Shown here: in pieces, positions 21,796-35,400 of the stretch
Numbering within the stretch: the stretch's first letter is position 1
Layout: each line of letters begins with the position of its first letter
Assembly (NCBI GenBank): GCA_011009095.1
Contig: VTPC01003972.1
Coordinates: 1 to 64,000 of the forward strand
DNA from: Ignelater luminosus
Lineage: Eukaryota; Arthropoda; Insecta; Coleoptera; Elateridae
Length of the DNA stretch: 64,000 nt
Direction of reading: 5' to 3'
Program-made: the position numbers and the translations under genes
The notes under the pieces: generated by a model
The model's database searches: none
Told to the model about the DNA's origin: nothing
The model's input: only the letters and a program-made list of their open reading frames with translations

Positions 21796-24700
21796 GCCAT
21801 TTACTAAATTGTGTTTGTGCAACTACGAATAATCCAGATAACACAAGAACCAGATCCTAGAGTCAATTTGGCTGTCTATAAAAATTTTGAAGAAAGAAGA
21901 GTGTGAAAAATAACATAAAGTGCTTGAACGAAAGATACGCGAAAGAGCTCGGCTAGTTAAATCTTTACAAGACCTACTACTTAATATTTTTTTAACGTTG
22001 CGTTTAATGATTGACGGTTATTTGTTTTTATTTTCTTTTGTTGTTCTTAAAAAAATAATTAATTGTTTATCATATAGTTTTTAACATTTTCCTTAAAATC
22101 AGAAATGTATTTTATATTGTCAATAAATGTGTACTAGAAGTATTTATTGATTTATAATGCGTTCACTTAAAGCTTTTGATATTCTCGAAATTTTTAAATA
22201 TTACTCCTATAAGATTTGAAATGCTGGCTGTCTAGTTTAAGCAAGCTTCTCGAGACGCTTCCTTTTTATTACTATGCAGATGACATAACAAGTCAACAAA
22301 CTGATATTGCAAAAGCATTATGAACATTCGTCTTTCAATTAAAATATGGCCAAAAGTTACTTATCATTACCTTATTTTATTGTTTTTCAATTTCAACTAT
22401 CACAATTTGATAAGTTGAGCAATATTTTAAATTGCAATAATACGATAGAATTAGATATACTGCAGGCAAGAAATTATGATTTAAAGTTACCTTATTATAT
22501 CGCTAAATAGTTTTCATTACGAGTTACTGATATGGAATCTGTCAATATCAGTCGTTCTTAGTTTTTTATAAGATAAAAGACACTCCGTACAAAAAGTATT
22601 TAATTATATTTTTTGCAGCGTTTTCTGAATTATAGGAAGATATTTATCTTTAGATCCTATTTAACTTCCTTATCCAAGAAATCAAGCTTTTTAATTTTTT
22701 CGCATTTGAAAATTATTACCTTAAGGCAGTGCTGAACTTGTGACCTTTGAGTTCAAAAGGTAAACATACAAACCTCACCCTCACCGGGAAAAACGACACA
22801 ACCACTTTTGATTAGACGTATAATGCAATTAAAATCAAATTATTTTATAAAAATACTGGAAATAATTAAATAAATTAAAATCGGACCCACTACTAATTAA
22901 AAGTACACGAACGGAAAACTAATTGGATGTCGATTTAAAATAGTAGCATTACTAACAAAAATAGAAGAGCAAACAATTTATGTACGATCCTATGAGACTT
23001 TTAACCCAATTAAAAATTACCCGCAATTAAATTAATCCTTTCAAAGTTAATTCTCATTGAAATTAATTGCCATTTAAGGAAAAAGATTGTCCCCATGCGA
23101 CACCACAACAATTTTTCCCCCTTTTCCCATCTCTTAAGACTAATATATTTTCGAAAGACACACTTACCTCGCTCCGTACATTCAGGAACGCAGTCCCTTA
23201 CCAAAGAACCCTCGCTCTGGTATTTCTGGAACAAAGAAGTCACATTCGTTATCCACAAACACAAAAATTTAACTGCCGCATTCAGAGATATTTCAACAGT
23301 ACTTCTTTATGAAATATGAAATCAGCGTTAGAGAAAAATAACTTTGTTTTTATGCCTCTACTCCTTTTTTTGGTCGAGTTCTGATATATATTGCGGATAT
23401 TCAAAAGTGTTCTTTTTATCATTCATCAGTGAAAGCACCAAATGTTCGGAGTTTATCATATTAATCATTAAAGTTTTTGTTCTCGTTTCTTTTTACTTTT
23501 TGTTTGACATTGAAGTATTTTCAAATTGAATATTCTAGCAGTAGGCGCATAATTTTTATGTAATTACGTTTTTACAAACTGTATAATTAAAATGAAACAA
23601 AAAACAAAACGGAGAAAAATAAATTAGAAAATAGCAACATTTTACATACGTCTTGTTTGTGTTTTCATTTACCAAAATTAAGTGACACAATTTCTACCGT
23701 TCTTACACAGTTTTTTCACAACAATAAAAACACTGCCGGCACGAAAGACATTTTTATCGCTACTTTTCGAAGAAAGGAACAAAAATACGCTCATTTATTT
23801 ATACAATTTATATACAAATAAATTAATAATATTAAAACTAGCTACAATCAATGTGCAACTATCGACGCAACGCGTCTTTATCTACTAACCAACTAACCAA
23901 ACAATGTGTAATGTCATTTTAAAGTTTTGCATACTTATCCAAATTTTACGTTGAATTTTGCTTTAAATACATTCATTTAATATAAATTTATCGCTTCGTC
24001 TTACTTTTCAATGTTTAGCAAGTTGTTTATATTGCTAACAGATATTTTTCTTTGGAGTTCTGTTGTTAAGAATTAAAATGTGTTCAATAAATGGTTTTAT
24101 ACTTCTTTCATTAGTGAAATCCGATACATTATTTTATGACCCGAACGTGCTTTGTGCTGTTTTTAAATCTTTGTTATATTTTTCAATGCGCAAAAAAGGC
24201 ACCGACTCAAAAACTTAAATAATATCAAAAGCAAATACTAACGAAAGAGGACTTTTAAAAAAGTTGCTGAAAAAAATATTTATTAATCTAAATCAAAACA
24301 CCAATAAAAATCGAAGCATCTATATTCATAGTTAAGTTATGAAACAAAGTAAAATGAAATATTTTAAAGTGTTTGCTCATATCAATTTAATTCCTGTTAT
24401 TATTATAAATCGAATTTCCCAAGAAACAAAAAAAAGGGGAAAATGTGTTGCCATTTGACAGTGGGGCTAATATTGCAATTTAAATGGGACATAGGTAAAA
24501 GAGAAAGCAGTAAAGCAATAAAAACCTAGTCAACTACGTTTTTCTAGAACTTTTAAAATGATCAGTTAATGATTTCAGTATGAATTTAAATCCGAATAAT
24601 TATTATTATCGTCTGAGGGAGCAAAAACACAGTGATGTGTCACATTTAGACCCCTTTAGCTATGCGCCTGTTATATGCGGATTTTTGTTGTTCATTTTCG

Positions 24701-25170
24701 TAATTTAAAAAAAAATCTACACTTCTATTGATCTTGTGCTGGAGAAAAACCGTTAGAAACAGGTAAATAAGCGACCTTGGATAATGACACTATGAGGGGT
24801 AAAATGTTTTCAGACAGATTTAAGCCTTCATAGAGTTAAGTTGTCTTTTGGAATATTATGAATATTATTTTTATTTTTAATGCTTAAATTCATACAAATA
24901 CGTAGCAGTTGCTTTGTAATTGTTCATTTAACATTGCAAATATTGTATATTAGTAACACTACTCATCGCTAAGTTTTTAAAAGCTTTTAATAATTTTATT
25001 TTAGATATGATTTATGGGAAATTTATTTAAGGCGACCACAGACCGACATATACTTAAACCAGTGGTGAGTGCGGTGATATTGGTATCTTGACAAATTGTT
25101 AGAAAAATCGTTTGAGTTTCAAGTTTAAAATCTGGTGCGTGTTGTATTTAAACAAAAAAAGGACACACTC
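21796..25170. other. No recognisable gene over 3.4 kb
   Basis: AT-rich DNA. The short open frames around 23010-23890 overlap one another on both strands, lack any motif I know and have no repeat context, so I do not call genes here. Confidence 0.4.
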
Positions 25171-25396
25171 TATACTGCGTTAAAAAAATCCGAACACCCC
25201 GGAAATGTTAGTGCTTTGCAATGGAACTTGGAGATATGTAATGTATAATTCATATCAAATTTAGGTACAAAAGCGAAACAAATAGTATTATTTAACAAAG
25301 AAATCTTAATAATCAAATAAGTTTCTAGCGATAGAAATTTAACAAATAAAAAATTGTAAATGTTTGAGTGTTCGGGTTTTTTGTAAATCAGTATTA
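25171..25396. mobile_element. Short MITE with Tc1-like inverted ends
   Basis: The left end (TATACTGCGTTAAAAAAATC then CGAACACC) is mirrored at the right end (GAGTGTTCGGGTTTTTTGTA then AATCAGTA), giving imperfect inverted repeats of about 28 bases around a 170-bp AT-rich centre without coding potential. Ends of this kind and flanking TA fit a non-autonomous Tc1/mariner derivative. The exact right boundary is uncertain by 2-3 bases. Confidence 0.65.
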
Positions 25397-25797
25397 TAAT
25401 CTATCTTGAAAAACCCAACTCGACCTGCTTTTTAAAACTGCATAAACTTACATTTAGGTACATATGTGCGTACATAAGAGTAAATACGTAAAGCTTAATT
25501 ATTAGTAAGTAGTATGGTTTGTTAATTTTTAAATATTTTATGTTGTACATGTGTTATGTATATTCTATAATAAAATATTTAATTTATGTTGTCTTAATTT
25601 ATCTTTTCTTTTCTACTAGATGTAAATTATAGATTTAATAGAAATAAAACTTTATTTGTAAGTAATCAAACCAAAAATAAAAGCTTAATAAGATATAGGT
25701 AAGTTTATAGAACAAAATATTAATTAAATCTGTCAATTAACTCACTAATTATTGCAATACTAAAGTTATTTAACTGCATTAAATCGATTCCGCTTAG

Positions 25798-25949
25798 CCA
25801 TACAGTTCCTATATAGGAATACCAATGTAAATCCGAACTTGCAACAACGCCATCTGTTGACAAGCTTAACTTTTGATTTCTTCTGTTTCCAAACGATGGC
25901 GCTGTAGCTGACTCGGATTGATGCGGTTGTACGGCACAGAAACTGTATG
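25798..25949. repeat. Imperfect 150-bp palindrome, MITE-like
   Basis: The left half (CCATACAGTTCCT at 25798, AATCCGAA, CAACGCCATCTGTTG) pairs in inverse with the right half (GATGGCGCTGTAG, CTCGGATTGATG, CAGAAACTGTATG to 25949). Pairing is about 65-70 percent by eye over roughly 70 bases each side. A short (CTATG)n-like run follows at 25952-25968, and ACAGTTCCTA recurs at 26076. Looks like an old foldback MITE. Confidence 0.5.
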
Positions 25950-26389
25950 TGTTATGCTATGCTATGCCATACAGATACTAAACGGTTCCTACACCAGATC
26001 TGACCACGATGCCTACATAGTTTAGACCCAGAATTAGCGTTTCATTCCCTAGTCGTAACAGACTCGGCAACCTATACAGTTCCTACCTTATTGTGATACT
26101 AGGGATAGAACCGTACATCATTTATCGAACGTCTGTGCTCCTTTTTAACTAATAGACGATCGATTTGATTTCCTGTATGTCTCCCAGGTATTATCCATGT
26201 TACCTTGTGTACTGGGTGTTCAAATATGACTGAATGTCACGTGATTGACAAAGTGCGACAAATATGCCAAAATTAATCTCTGAGATAATTAATTTTGTGC
26301 ATATTGGGTTACATAAGCAACATTTTTCTAGTTCACAACCATTAGTTCTTATCACACTAAGCTGTCAATAAAAAATCTTTGAGACGCGG

Positions 26390-27640
26390 CACGTTCAGTC
26401 ATTAATGAACTTTTGTATGTATCTTGTGCTACTTATTTTCATGTCCAATGCCGCTGTTGAGTTGCATAGTCTTTTTCTATTATCGTTAGTTTTTTCATGT
26501 GTAGTATGTATCCTTGCGACGTCGGTGTAACATTCCTTTTTATCTATGTTTGCTTTAAAATCCCGGACGATAATAAACATGTCTTCTTCTAGCACCTTCT
26601 CACGTACTTCCTCTAATTCATTAAAATACTATAATTTCACTGCGTCTGTGTTATTCTCGGTTGGTGCATATAATTGATAACTTTCGTGGCTTGCAGCCTA
26701 GTCTTAAAAATGACATTCTCTCATCTATTGCCTTAAACTGCAACACTTTACATCTTAATTTGCCCGGTATAATAAAAACCGTGCTTCCATATCCTTGCTT
26801 TTCCTCTCCCGCATACAAAACAGTATAGTTGCTTTTTTCTATTTTGCCCCATCTGGTTTCCTGTATCCCAGCTACATCTCTTTAACTCTTTGGCAGCTTC
26901 TTGCATTTTTTTTACTTCTAATAATATTCTAACATTCCATAATGCTATATTGTTATCATTTTTTTATCGTATTCCTTTCCTTTTTTGCTTTGTTTGATAG
27001 TTGATTCCTATAATTCATAGACCTGTGTCCAGGGTCTCTGCGTTCCATTTCCACTCCTCTGTTCAGTTTATCCAAGTTATATTAAAGCCTACCCTTACTC
27101 CGTTTCCCTTACGTTTTTCTGTATATGACTTTTCCCTTATAAATCTTTTGTATTCTACGTTCATCCTTGGTTCTATCTTTATCAATGAGTATCTTTATAC
27201 CTTTTAATTTTCTTTTCTGTTACATGATTTTTTTCTTGTCTCTCCAAGTTGTAACCTTTGCTATAATTATCTTTTGGTTACTTCTAATATTTATTACGTC
27301 TGTTTTTTCTATATTTGCAATTATCTCCAATTTTTCATTAATTAATACTTCCACGCTTTTGGATGCTTCTTTTTCCATGACTTTTAGTCCTCTAATGACT
27401 ATATTCTTATTTTTGTCCTCCTTATTTTTTTGTTCTAGTTTAATCTCTAAGTAACTCATTCTTTCCTTAAGTCTACTTATTTTGCGATTAAGCAACTTAT
27501 TCTCATTTAGTACTTCTATTGTTAGATCTTTGTACTCCTGATTTGCTAACCGTAACCTTTGAAATCCTACTTTCAATTCTTTTTCGATTTCCTTAAGCAT
27601 TTTCTCTACTTCATCCATTTTATTCGACGCTTAATACCTT
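26390..27640 (-). pseudogene. LINE 5' part: ORF1 coiled coil and start of endonuclease
   Basis: ORF1 begins at the ATG at 27618 and is open to 27220: MDEVEKMLKEIEKELKVGF, a leucine- and lysine-rich coiled coil, then NIVIRGLKVMEKE (RRM-like core of LINE ORF1 proteins). It continues in another frame (GIKILIDKDRTKDERRIQ) to about 27010. An endonuclease (EEP) follows from about 26960: GIQETRWGKIEKSNYTVLYA and, after a break, DMFIIVRDFKANI and ARIHTTHEKTNDN at 26595-26395. No reverse transcriptase follows; similarity stops near 26390. ORF1 would bind element RNA and EEP would nick the target. About 1.25 kb of a 4-5 kb element is left. Confidence 0.75.
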
Positions 27641-28229
27641 CAAGTTGAAAGTCGGTTAGAATTTAAGAACAACTCACAATAAATTAAATTTAATTAATTA
27701 AATCCAGCCATGTTTTCTTTATTTCTTTATTTACACAACCAGAGATTACTATTTGTTTACTGATTATTATGATCTCATCACACCGCGTAAAGAACCACAG
27801 GCCGGTCGACCCGTCGAACCATGGCTCTTATCAGTGCACTTGCTTTTATATATACGCTAATAATTCTTCCAAATTGTTTATATATTTAATTATTTAACTA
27901 CTCCTACCTTTTGTTTATGGCTACCAGAAAAACTTAATTTCACTCTTAACACCTTTGTTCACCACTGGGATTTTTCTGTTAATTTATTTCCTTGTAATTT
28001 TCACACAATTTTATGTTTGTTACAAAGCAAAAATCAACCAGCAATTCCACTTTCACTCCTTCTTTACTTATTTCACTATTAAGATCCTTTCTGTATTCCT
28101 TTATATTTAGGATTGTTGAACTTTTACCTTCCTTTTTTGCAGTCTTTGTATTCTGTCTATTTGTTTATTTATTATTGTTGCTCGTATTATTCTGTGATCT
28201 GTGTTAAACCTTATCTATTGTTTCTGGTT
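27641..28229 (-). other. Probable 5' untranslated region of the LINE; no gene seen
   Basis: DNA upstream of the ORF1 start on the minus strand, between two LINE pieces. Pyrimidine-rich plus-strand frames such as 28013-28207 are reverse shadows of A-rich LINE sequence. It includes a GC-richer patch at 27780-27840 with several CG and CCGG sites. Confidence 0.35.
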
Positions 28230-29850
28230 TATTTATTAAGTAATTATTATACCTATGTTATTGGTAAGTACATATGCTATCTCTTTTATTTTTTGCCCAT
28301 TTGGGGCTCTCCACGTCCGTTTTTTGTCTTTTCTGGCTTTAAAAAAGTTATTACTAATATAAAGTTTGTGTTATATAACGAAGCTTATTAATGTTCTTCC
28401 TCTTTCGTTCTTTTACCATATCCAGATTTTCCCATAATTATTTCACCTTCTTTTATCCTTTCTCCAAATCGCCGTTCATTTCTATTGCATATTCTAACAT
28501 GCCATAAAATTTTTGTATTTCTTCTTCTTCTGCTGTCTCAGACGACATATACTTGGATTATTGTTAAGTGTATCTTTTTTGTTATTTTTAATGTTATAGC
28601 TGCTACTCTATCTGAGTAGCCGTAAAATCTCTGTATGTTTTGTTGATGTTTACTATGTACTATAAAACCAACTCTACCATATTCTTTTTTTCACATTCAT
28701 AATAAAGTATATTTCCTGATTTTCTCTCTATAATTCCTTCACCATCTTTCCTCACCTCTGCGATTTCTTTTACATCCCATTTTAATTTGTTTATATTATA
28801 TTCTAATTTTGTTATCCTGTTTTCTGTTTTTAACGTTGTCGTATTCAGGGTAGCTACTTTCAATTTAAATACTTCCTTTTTCGAAGCTTTAATATTGGCG
28901 GTGTTAAGGGGTTGTGGCCTTTGGTTTCCCTAGTGGCCAGTTTTTTGGGAATCCCTTTTTGTTTTATTTCCATTTTGGTAATCCGGGAGCTGCTTGTGTC
29001 ATCTTCAGTTTTTTGTTGGTTACTGATGATTTTTACTGTATATCTTTCATTTGTTGGGGTAAACCGCATCAGTAAAGTTTGTGACAAAACTGTTTTTTGC
29101 TTTTTCTTATTTACTTTCTTCTTTTTGTTTTTTATTTTGTTTTTTTTCTTTTTTGCAAATTTGTCGTTTAATCTGGTGACACTTTATTTCTATCTCTTTT
29201 CTTGTTAGTTTTTCTTTTTCTTCCTCCTTTTCTTCTCTTGTCAAATCTTCCACTGTACATTTTTTTCCATTCACAGTTAGTTTGTTGTATTTTACACTTG
29301 CTCCCATTTTCTTTGTTTGTTCGATGTGCACTAATAGGAACCTTCTTTCTTTTCGAGTCTTTTCTGTCCAATAGTTTGTTCTTTGAAGGTTTCTTTGTTG
29401 GCTTGAGTATTTGCTGTTTGATTCTCCTGCTTTTTAGTGATTTACTGTTTACCTTGTATTTTCCTAGCCTTCTGACATAATCAATTTCTTGTATTATTTC
29501 TTGGCCTTTTGTTATTAATTGTAGAATTGATTCAACGTTTTTATTTAACTGTTCGTAATTTTCCTCTTTTTCCTGTTTTATACCTTTACAAATCATATTT
29601 GTCTTTCCTCTTCTTTTTCCAGTCTTTCCAATCTGATCACTTGTTTTTCTAGTTTTTCCCCTCATTTTGTGTTTTCTTCTTTTAGTTACTGTATTTCTTT
29701 CTGTGAATTTTCCATTTTGTTTTCGATACTTGTTAATCTTGTTTTAATTACTGCAAACATTCCTTTTACTTCCTTCATTTCATCCATATTTCGGCTTGAT
29801 ACTTTATTTTTACAGAGCTAAAATTTTGTTTTATGATTTCAATTTTTATT
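28230..29850 (-). pseudogene. Second LINE 5' part: ORF1 and endonuclease of another family
   Basis: ORF1 lies from about 29850 to 28870 in several frames: a basic, coiled-coil-like start, ESILQLITKGQEIIQEIDYV and RRLGKYK (ORF1 core), VKYNKLTVNGKKCTVEDL (C-terminal block), then a lysine-rich tail. The endonuclease starts at the ATG at 28863 (MKVATLNTTTLKTENRITKL, KWDVKEIAEVRKDGEGI). It continues with YGYSDRVAAITLKITKKIHL and ends WRAPNGQKIKEIAYVLTN near 28230. Frameshifts occur at several points, and no reverse transcriptase follows. Protein sequence differs from the 26390-27640 copy, so these are two families that both ended as 5' parts, in the same orientation and within 3.5 kb. Confidence 0.75.
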
Positions 29851-32470
29851 TCTTCAGTAAACGCTAGATTCAACTGTTTCATTCATGCTAATTTTAATTA
29901 ATCTATCGCTCTTAAGCATGGAACCGCGTTTTACTCGTTTTGTAATTTTTTACTGACACAACACCTCACACTTGCAGTCATACAAGCAGTTCAAGAAATG
30001 TTATAAATAAATACTAAAAAGGCTAAATTTCCTATAAGCATGACTATTTGGAAATTTGTACCTAACTATTTATTTATTTTAGTTCCCGACTGTTTGTTTT
30101 AAACTATTTTTTGACTTTTAAAAGTAGTTTGAGCTAGCAGAGAACGCTGAGGTTCATGTTTTATAGTTTACTTAAAATCTCATTTAAAAGTAAACTTCAC
30201 ACTTGAAATAAATTGGAAAAAGAGAAATACACAAAAAACTACTTAACAGGTCCAGGATTGTGTTAGGGCGCTGCATCTCGCAGTATTCGAAGTTCCTAAA
30301 TTAGTCCAGAACTATTTAAATGTGTTCTACTTCCAAAATGTGCAGATACGGAACGCCATACCATCAAAAAGTTAGGAAAACTAACTGTTTAGAAGAATCT
30401 TCTTGTGAAAGTTCATATATAACCAACACAGTTTAATGAGGACCACCCAAATTTTCATCAAGCTCAAGCCGATTTCCCAAAAGAATATGTTTTGTATTTG
30501 TATATTCGTCTTTTGATAAGAGAATGAGGACTTGGGCCCCCCAAATTTTACAGTTTAACTACGCCTATAGGCACACCTCAATTAGCTTACTTCTATTAAG
30601 ATATCATTATCTTATAATATTACAAGAAAAAATAAAAGTTTTATATTACAGCACTAACGTTTCATTTTCTTAAGTAAAATTGTAGTCACATCTCGGTATT
30701 GCATTTTTTACTAAATTATTCAATGCAAACTGTTGGTCCAGTCTACGGTTGTATTTTAGATTTGCATAGGTTTTCAGTTCGTCTTCTTTCAGAAAACTTC
30801 TTTTCAGAGGAAATTTATTCGCATAAAATATGTACCGCGTTCCCCAAGAGTGAAAACAAAATGGAAATATGATGAGCGAACAGAATATTATTTATAGTCG
30901 TCGGAACACATGTAGTAGTACTAAAAATCTTAATGCGTATTGTGGGATTTCTGATAAAAATAAAATAAAAAGATTTAAAAGTTTAGCGTTTGCAGATTTT
31001 TTTCGGAAACTTTTCGCGAAGGTTTTATTGCTGCCGCATACCTAACCACCTACTTCTGAATGAACTCGAGCTTTTCTCTCAATTTAAATTCATAAACATT
31101 TTAAGAGTTAATTTAAAATTAAAAAATTCTTTTGTTTTAAAACATTTCTTTTTCTTAAATTAACTTTTTAATTTGTGAACAAAAAGAATAATTATAATAA
31201 TAATTTCGTGTGCCTTAAAGAATTATAGTAACTAATTGTGGTTATTATCTTAAAAGAAAATTTTATTTAAGGTTAATGTTTGTTTCTGAAAAATTTAAAT
31301 GTTAAGCGGTAAAATGTAAATTAAAACGCATTTTAAGTATCCCGTTTTGTTTCTTTTTTTTTAAGATTTAGGAACAAATGGGTAGGCATTAGTTCCCAGC
31401 TTATTAATATTTACACATTTTTAGATTTATAAGAATTTTATGAATTTAAATTACAACAGTATTGACAAAAACCAAAATGTTTCGAATTCAAAGCCCTAAA
31501 TGTAATACAAGTTGTGAAATCGCCCCAAATAATTAATTTTCCAAATTCACTTCAGTGTGGGTATTGCATTTACTGTAAATACTCTCTTCATCCTACTAGA
31601 AATTCTTTCTCAGAATTAAAATAATCTTCAAATTGTTTAAAAATCCAAGAATATCGGATTACAGGACTGATGCTAATATTTTCTTCGTTAGTGTTTAAAC
31701 TTGAAAACTGCCACAGCTGTTTACTTTAAAACTAACAAATAGCGCTTAAGTGTTACAATCCCAGTTCCTTAACATCTTGAACTGCTGAAAAGTTTCCTAT
31801 TTCTAATGTTTTGTCAACAAATCGCTCGCCCATCACTTGTTTGTCTTATATTATTTAAACTAAATCATTAAAACTTTGTAGTGCAGAACTACTTATCGGT
31901 ACCTCTAGCCACTAATTAATTGCTTAGATGATTTAAAAGAGTGTGCGGTTCGGCAATAAATGTTATAAAATTTAACTAGCACGTTTTTGTCCCCCGTAAA
32001 CACCGTATTCCAGGATTAGTCACTAAAATTTGCTGTACAGCCACCGATGCAATTTTCAAAAATGTCTTAAACCATTTAAATAAATACACGACGTCTTCAC
32101 GTTACGCAAGGAAAAATACAACTGCACTCTTTTCTGCTTTTATACTTTCTAGTAAATTGTTCCTGAATAAACTAATTAAATGGCATAATGGCTATTCCCT
32201 TACAACACTTTATCTATGTGTTAACGTCTTCAGGACATCAGTCACCATGCTTCTTTAAAAAGTTCCATTCCCTTCTCACCATAGTAGAGCGTAATGAGAA
32301 AATCTTTCTAATTTACACCAAAACTCATTTTTAGAGCGTAGCCTCTGAGATAAATTAATCCAAGATTAACTTTAACCGTCGTCAACCGTAAGTGCTGTTC
32401 GAAGGCAAATCCCAACTATACAAAGAGGCACTGACTATTACTTGACATACTTTAAGAAAACAAATTATAA
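29851..32470. other. No recognisable gene over 2.6 kb
   Basis: AT-rich DNA without coding similarity on either strand. No inverted termini or tandem units were obvious before the array that begins near 32.5 kb. Confidence 0.35.
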
Positions 32471-35400
32471 GTTTCACATTAGAAAACATTCAGTTTTACT
32501 GCCTTTTTCCATAGTTGGGCAGCATAACTTCTTTTAAAAATAAATGAGGACGAACTTCGACAGTGACTGATCTGAAGATGACACCTGATTAGTTTTGGTG
32601 CATAGCTTTCTTGAGAAGCTTAGTGACCAGTTTGAGAACAAAGCCCATTTAGGTTTTGTGTGTTGCACCCTTTAGAAGAACTAAAGCTTCAAAGCTAGCG
32701 ATGGCCTTCCGGAAATCGACTGTAGCGCGTCTAAAGATGATGCCTGGTTAGTTTTAGAGCTTAGCGAAACGCTAAAGGAAAACGAAACCCGATTGTGGTC
32801 GACCGCAGATATACATTTAAGTGCCTCCTTGAGAAGATTAATGAAGAACAAACGCCAACCATTGTCACCGTGTCGTTTTATGACTTGTCCAAAAAAAAAT
32901 TCTAAGTAGTCTAAGCACGTGGCTCACTTGAAAAAGTTAATAGAGCAGAGTTCGAGTGCGACCTATCACAGAAGGCCAGTTTAAGGGTAATATCTGATTA
33001 AGTTGCATGCATCACTCCTTCTAGAAGGTAATTGACCTGTGAAACCCGACCATGGGTTGCTTGTCGTAAATTGTAGTGCGTCTGGAGATGACGCCCAATT
33101 AGTCCCTATCCCGACCGTGAACAATTGCAGGAAAATCGTTTGAGGGTAAAGTTCAATCGGTTTTCATGCATAGCTCCCTCTAGAAAGTTAATGACGGGCG
33201 AAGCCCAATCATGACCCGCTAAAAGTCCATCACCTGTCTTAGAATAAAGCCTGATTGATTTCTGATTGTTGTGAGAAAAGTTCGTCATCTTTAGTTAATA
33301 AAGAACAGAGTCCAACAAAGAGCACCAAAGATTCTGCGTATAACATTCATGGGAAGGTTAATGAAAGCAAAATTCGACCGTTGGCCTCGGAATGTGGTCT
33401 GTGGTCCATGAACTCTGATTAATCTCCATACGTAACTCTCAAGAAGGCTGATAAAGCAAAGTCTAAAATTGGACTACTGCAGGAGACTAGTTTGAAAGCA
33501 AAACCCAATTAAGCTTCGTGCTATGCTGCCTCTAGAAGGTTATTAAAGTGTGAAGTAGACCGAAGTGCGTCTGAAGATAATGATAGATTGATCTTTCCTT
33601 CTAAGTGTCTCGGGAAGGCTAATGGAGGACAAAAACCAACATGAACCACCGCAGAATGAGCATTTGAGGGTAAAGCTCTATTAGCTTCCTTGCATAACTT
33701 CCTTGAGAAAGTTAAGAAAGAGTGAAGCGTGACCACGCGCCATTAAGACAAGTCCGTGGCCTGTACTATATGAATCAAACTCGATTAGTTTCTATGTGTT
33801 GCACTCTTGTAAAGATTAATTGGCTTTTGAGCATAGCTCTCTGTAGAAGGCTAATAGAAAACAGAGTACAACAATAAGCCACCAAAGTGACCAATGACCA
33901 GGGTAAAACCCGCTTAATTGCTCTGTATAGTTTCTCGAGAAAGTTAATGTAGACAAGAACCAATAATTGATCACAAAATGTGTTCTGTGACCCGTCCAAA
34001 GGTAAACTCTGATCGGTTTCTGCGCATAGCTCTCTCTCGAAAAAACTACTCAAACAGAGTCCAAGAGTAGAATACGGCAGAAGGACAGTTTGAAAGCAAA
34101 ATCCAATTAGGTTTCGTAATACAGTGTAAAACCCAACTATGGGTTATTGAAAGTAGATTGTAGTGCAACTGAATATAAAGCTCGATTAATTCTTCCCCTT
34201 AACTGTTTTGAAAGGTTAATGAAGGGCGAAACACGATCGCGAGCTTCCACAGGAAAACCATTTGAGGGCAGAGCCCTATTAGTTTCCGTGAATAGCTTCC
34301 TCGAGAAGATCAACGGAGGATGAAGCACAACCATGGACCATTAAAGGAGGTGCGTGGCCTATTCAAGGATAAAACTCGACTAGGTTCTGCAAATAGCACC
34401 CTTGCGCTAACTTTCGTGCATAGCTCCCTGAAGAAGGCTAATAGAGAACGGAGTCCACCAATCAGCACCAAAGTCATCAATGGCCTGTCTAAGAGTAAAA
34501 TCAGCTTAGGTTCTGTGTAAAACTTTCGTGAGAAGGTTTATGAAGGCAAATGTTGATCGTTGATCTCAGAATGTGGTTTGTGACCCGTCTAAAGGTGAGC
34601 TCTGAATAATCTTTATAAATATCTCTCTTGAGAAGGTTAATAGAGCAGATCATCACAGAAAGTGTTGACTCGTGTTCGTCTGATAATTATTCCCAACTAA
34701 TTATGCGCATAACTACCTTGGGAAGGTTAATAAAGAGCAAAGACCAATCTTAACTTTAAAGGCAAAACTTAATTAGTTTCCATGCGTAGCTCCCCTAAGA
34801 AGCTTAATAGAGAGTAAAGCTTAAGTAACAGCCACCCAAGGTGACCTGTTTTGTCTTAGAATGCAACCCGATTAATCCCTGAGATGCCTTTGGGAACTTT
34901 AAGTAGCTTCTGTGTGTAGCTCTCTGTAGAAACTAATAAAGAAAATAGGTCAACCACGAGCCATCAAGGTGACCAGTAGCCTGTCTAAGAGTCAAGCTCG
35001 ATTGTTCTGCGCGTATACTCTTTTTGAAAAGTAAGGCAGAAATCGACTATGGTTTGTGGCCCGTCCAATCAGTCTCCGTACATAAATGTCTTGAAGAGAT
35101 TAACAAAGAGTAAGAGTCCGAAGACAAACTCTTATTAAATTTCGGAAATTTTACTTAGTTCTAATAGTTTCAGGAATGATTAAACCTGACCATAAAATTG
35201 GAAAAGCTTATCTGAAGTGCTTTTAAAAAAATTATGGAAGTCTAAATCACGAAACAATACAGGTTGCCTGTTTGATGTTGGCAAATCCCGGATTGTTTTA
35301 GTTAAGATCTAGAAAGTTGATGAAGGACGCAACTCGACCGGTCCGTTTGAGAATAAACCTCGTTTAGCCTCCACGCATAGCTAACTCTAGAGAATTAATG

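Noticed and set aside
23010-23319. Overlapping frames on both strands with moderate length
   Set aside because: No motif, no splice or start context, and composition alone explains them.
27001-29480. Several plus-strand frames with strings of hydrophobic residues
   Set aside because: Shadows of the A-rich LINE ORF1 and endonuclease sequence on the minus strand; no independent start or motif.
33106-34520. Open frames of 60-92 codons within the tandem array
   Set aside because: They read through diverged repeat units in different frames and share no protein pattern beyond the repeat itself.
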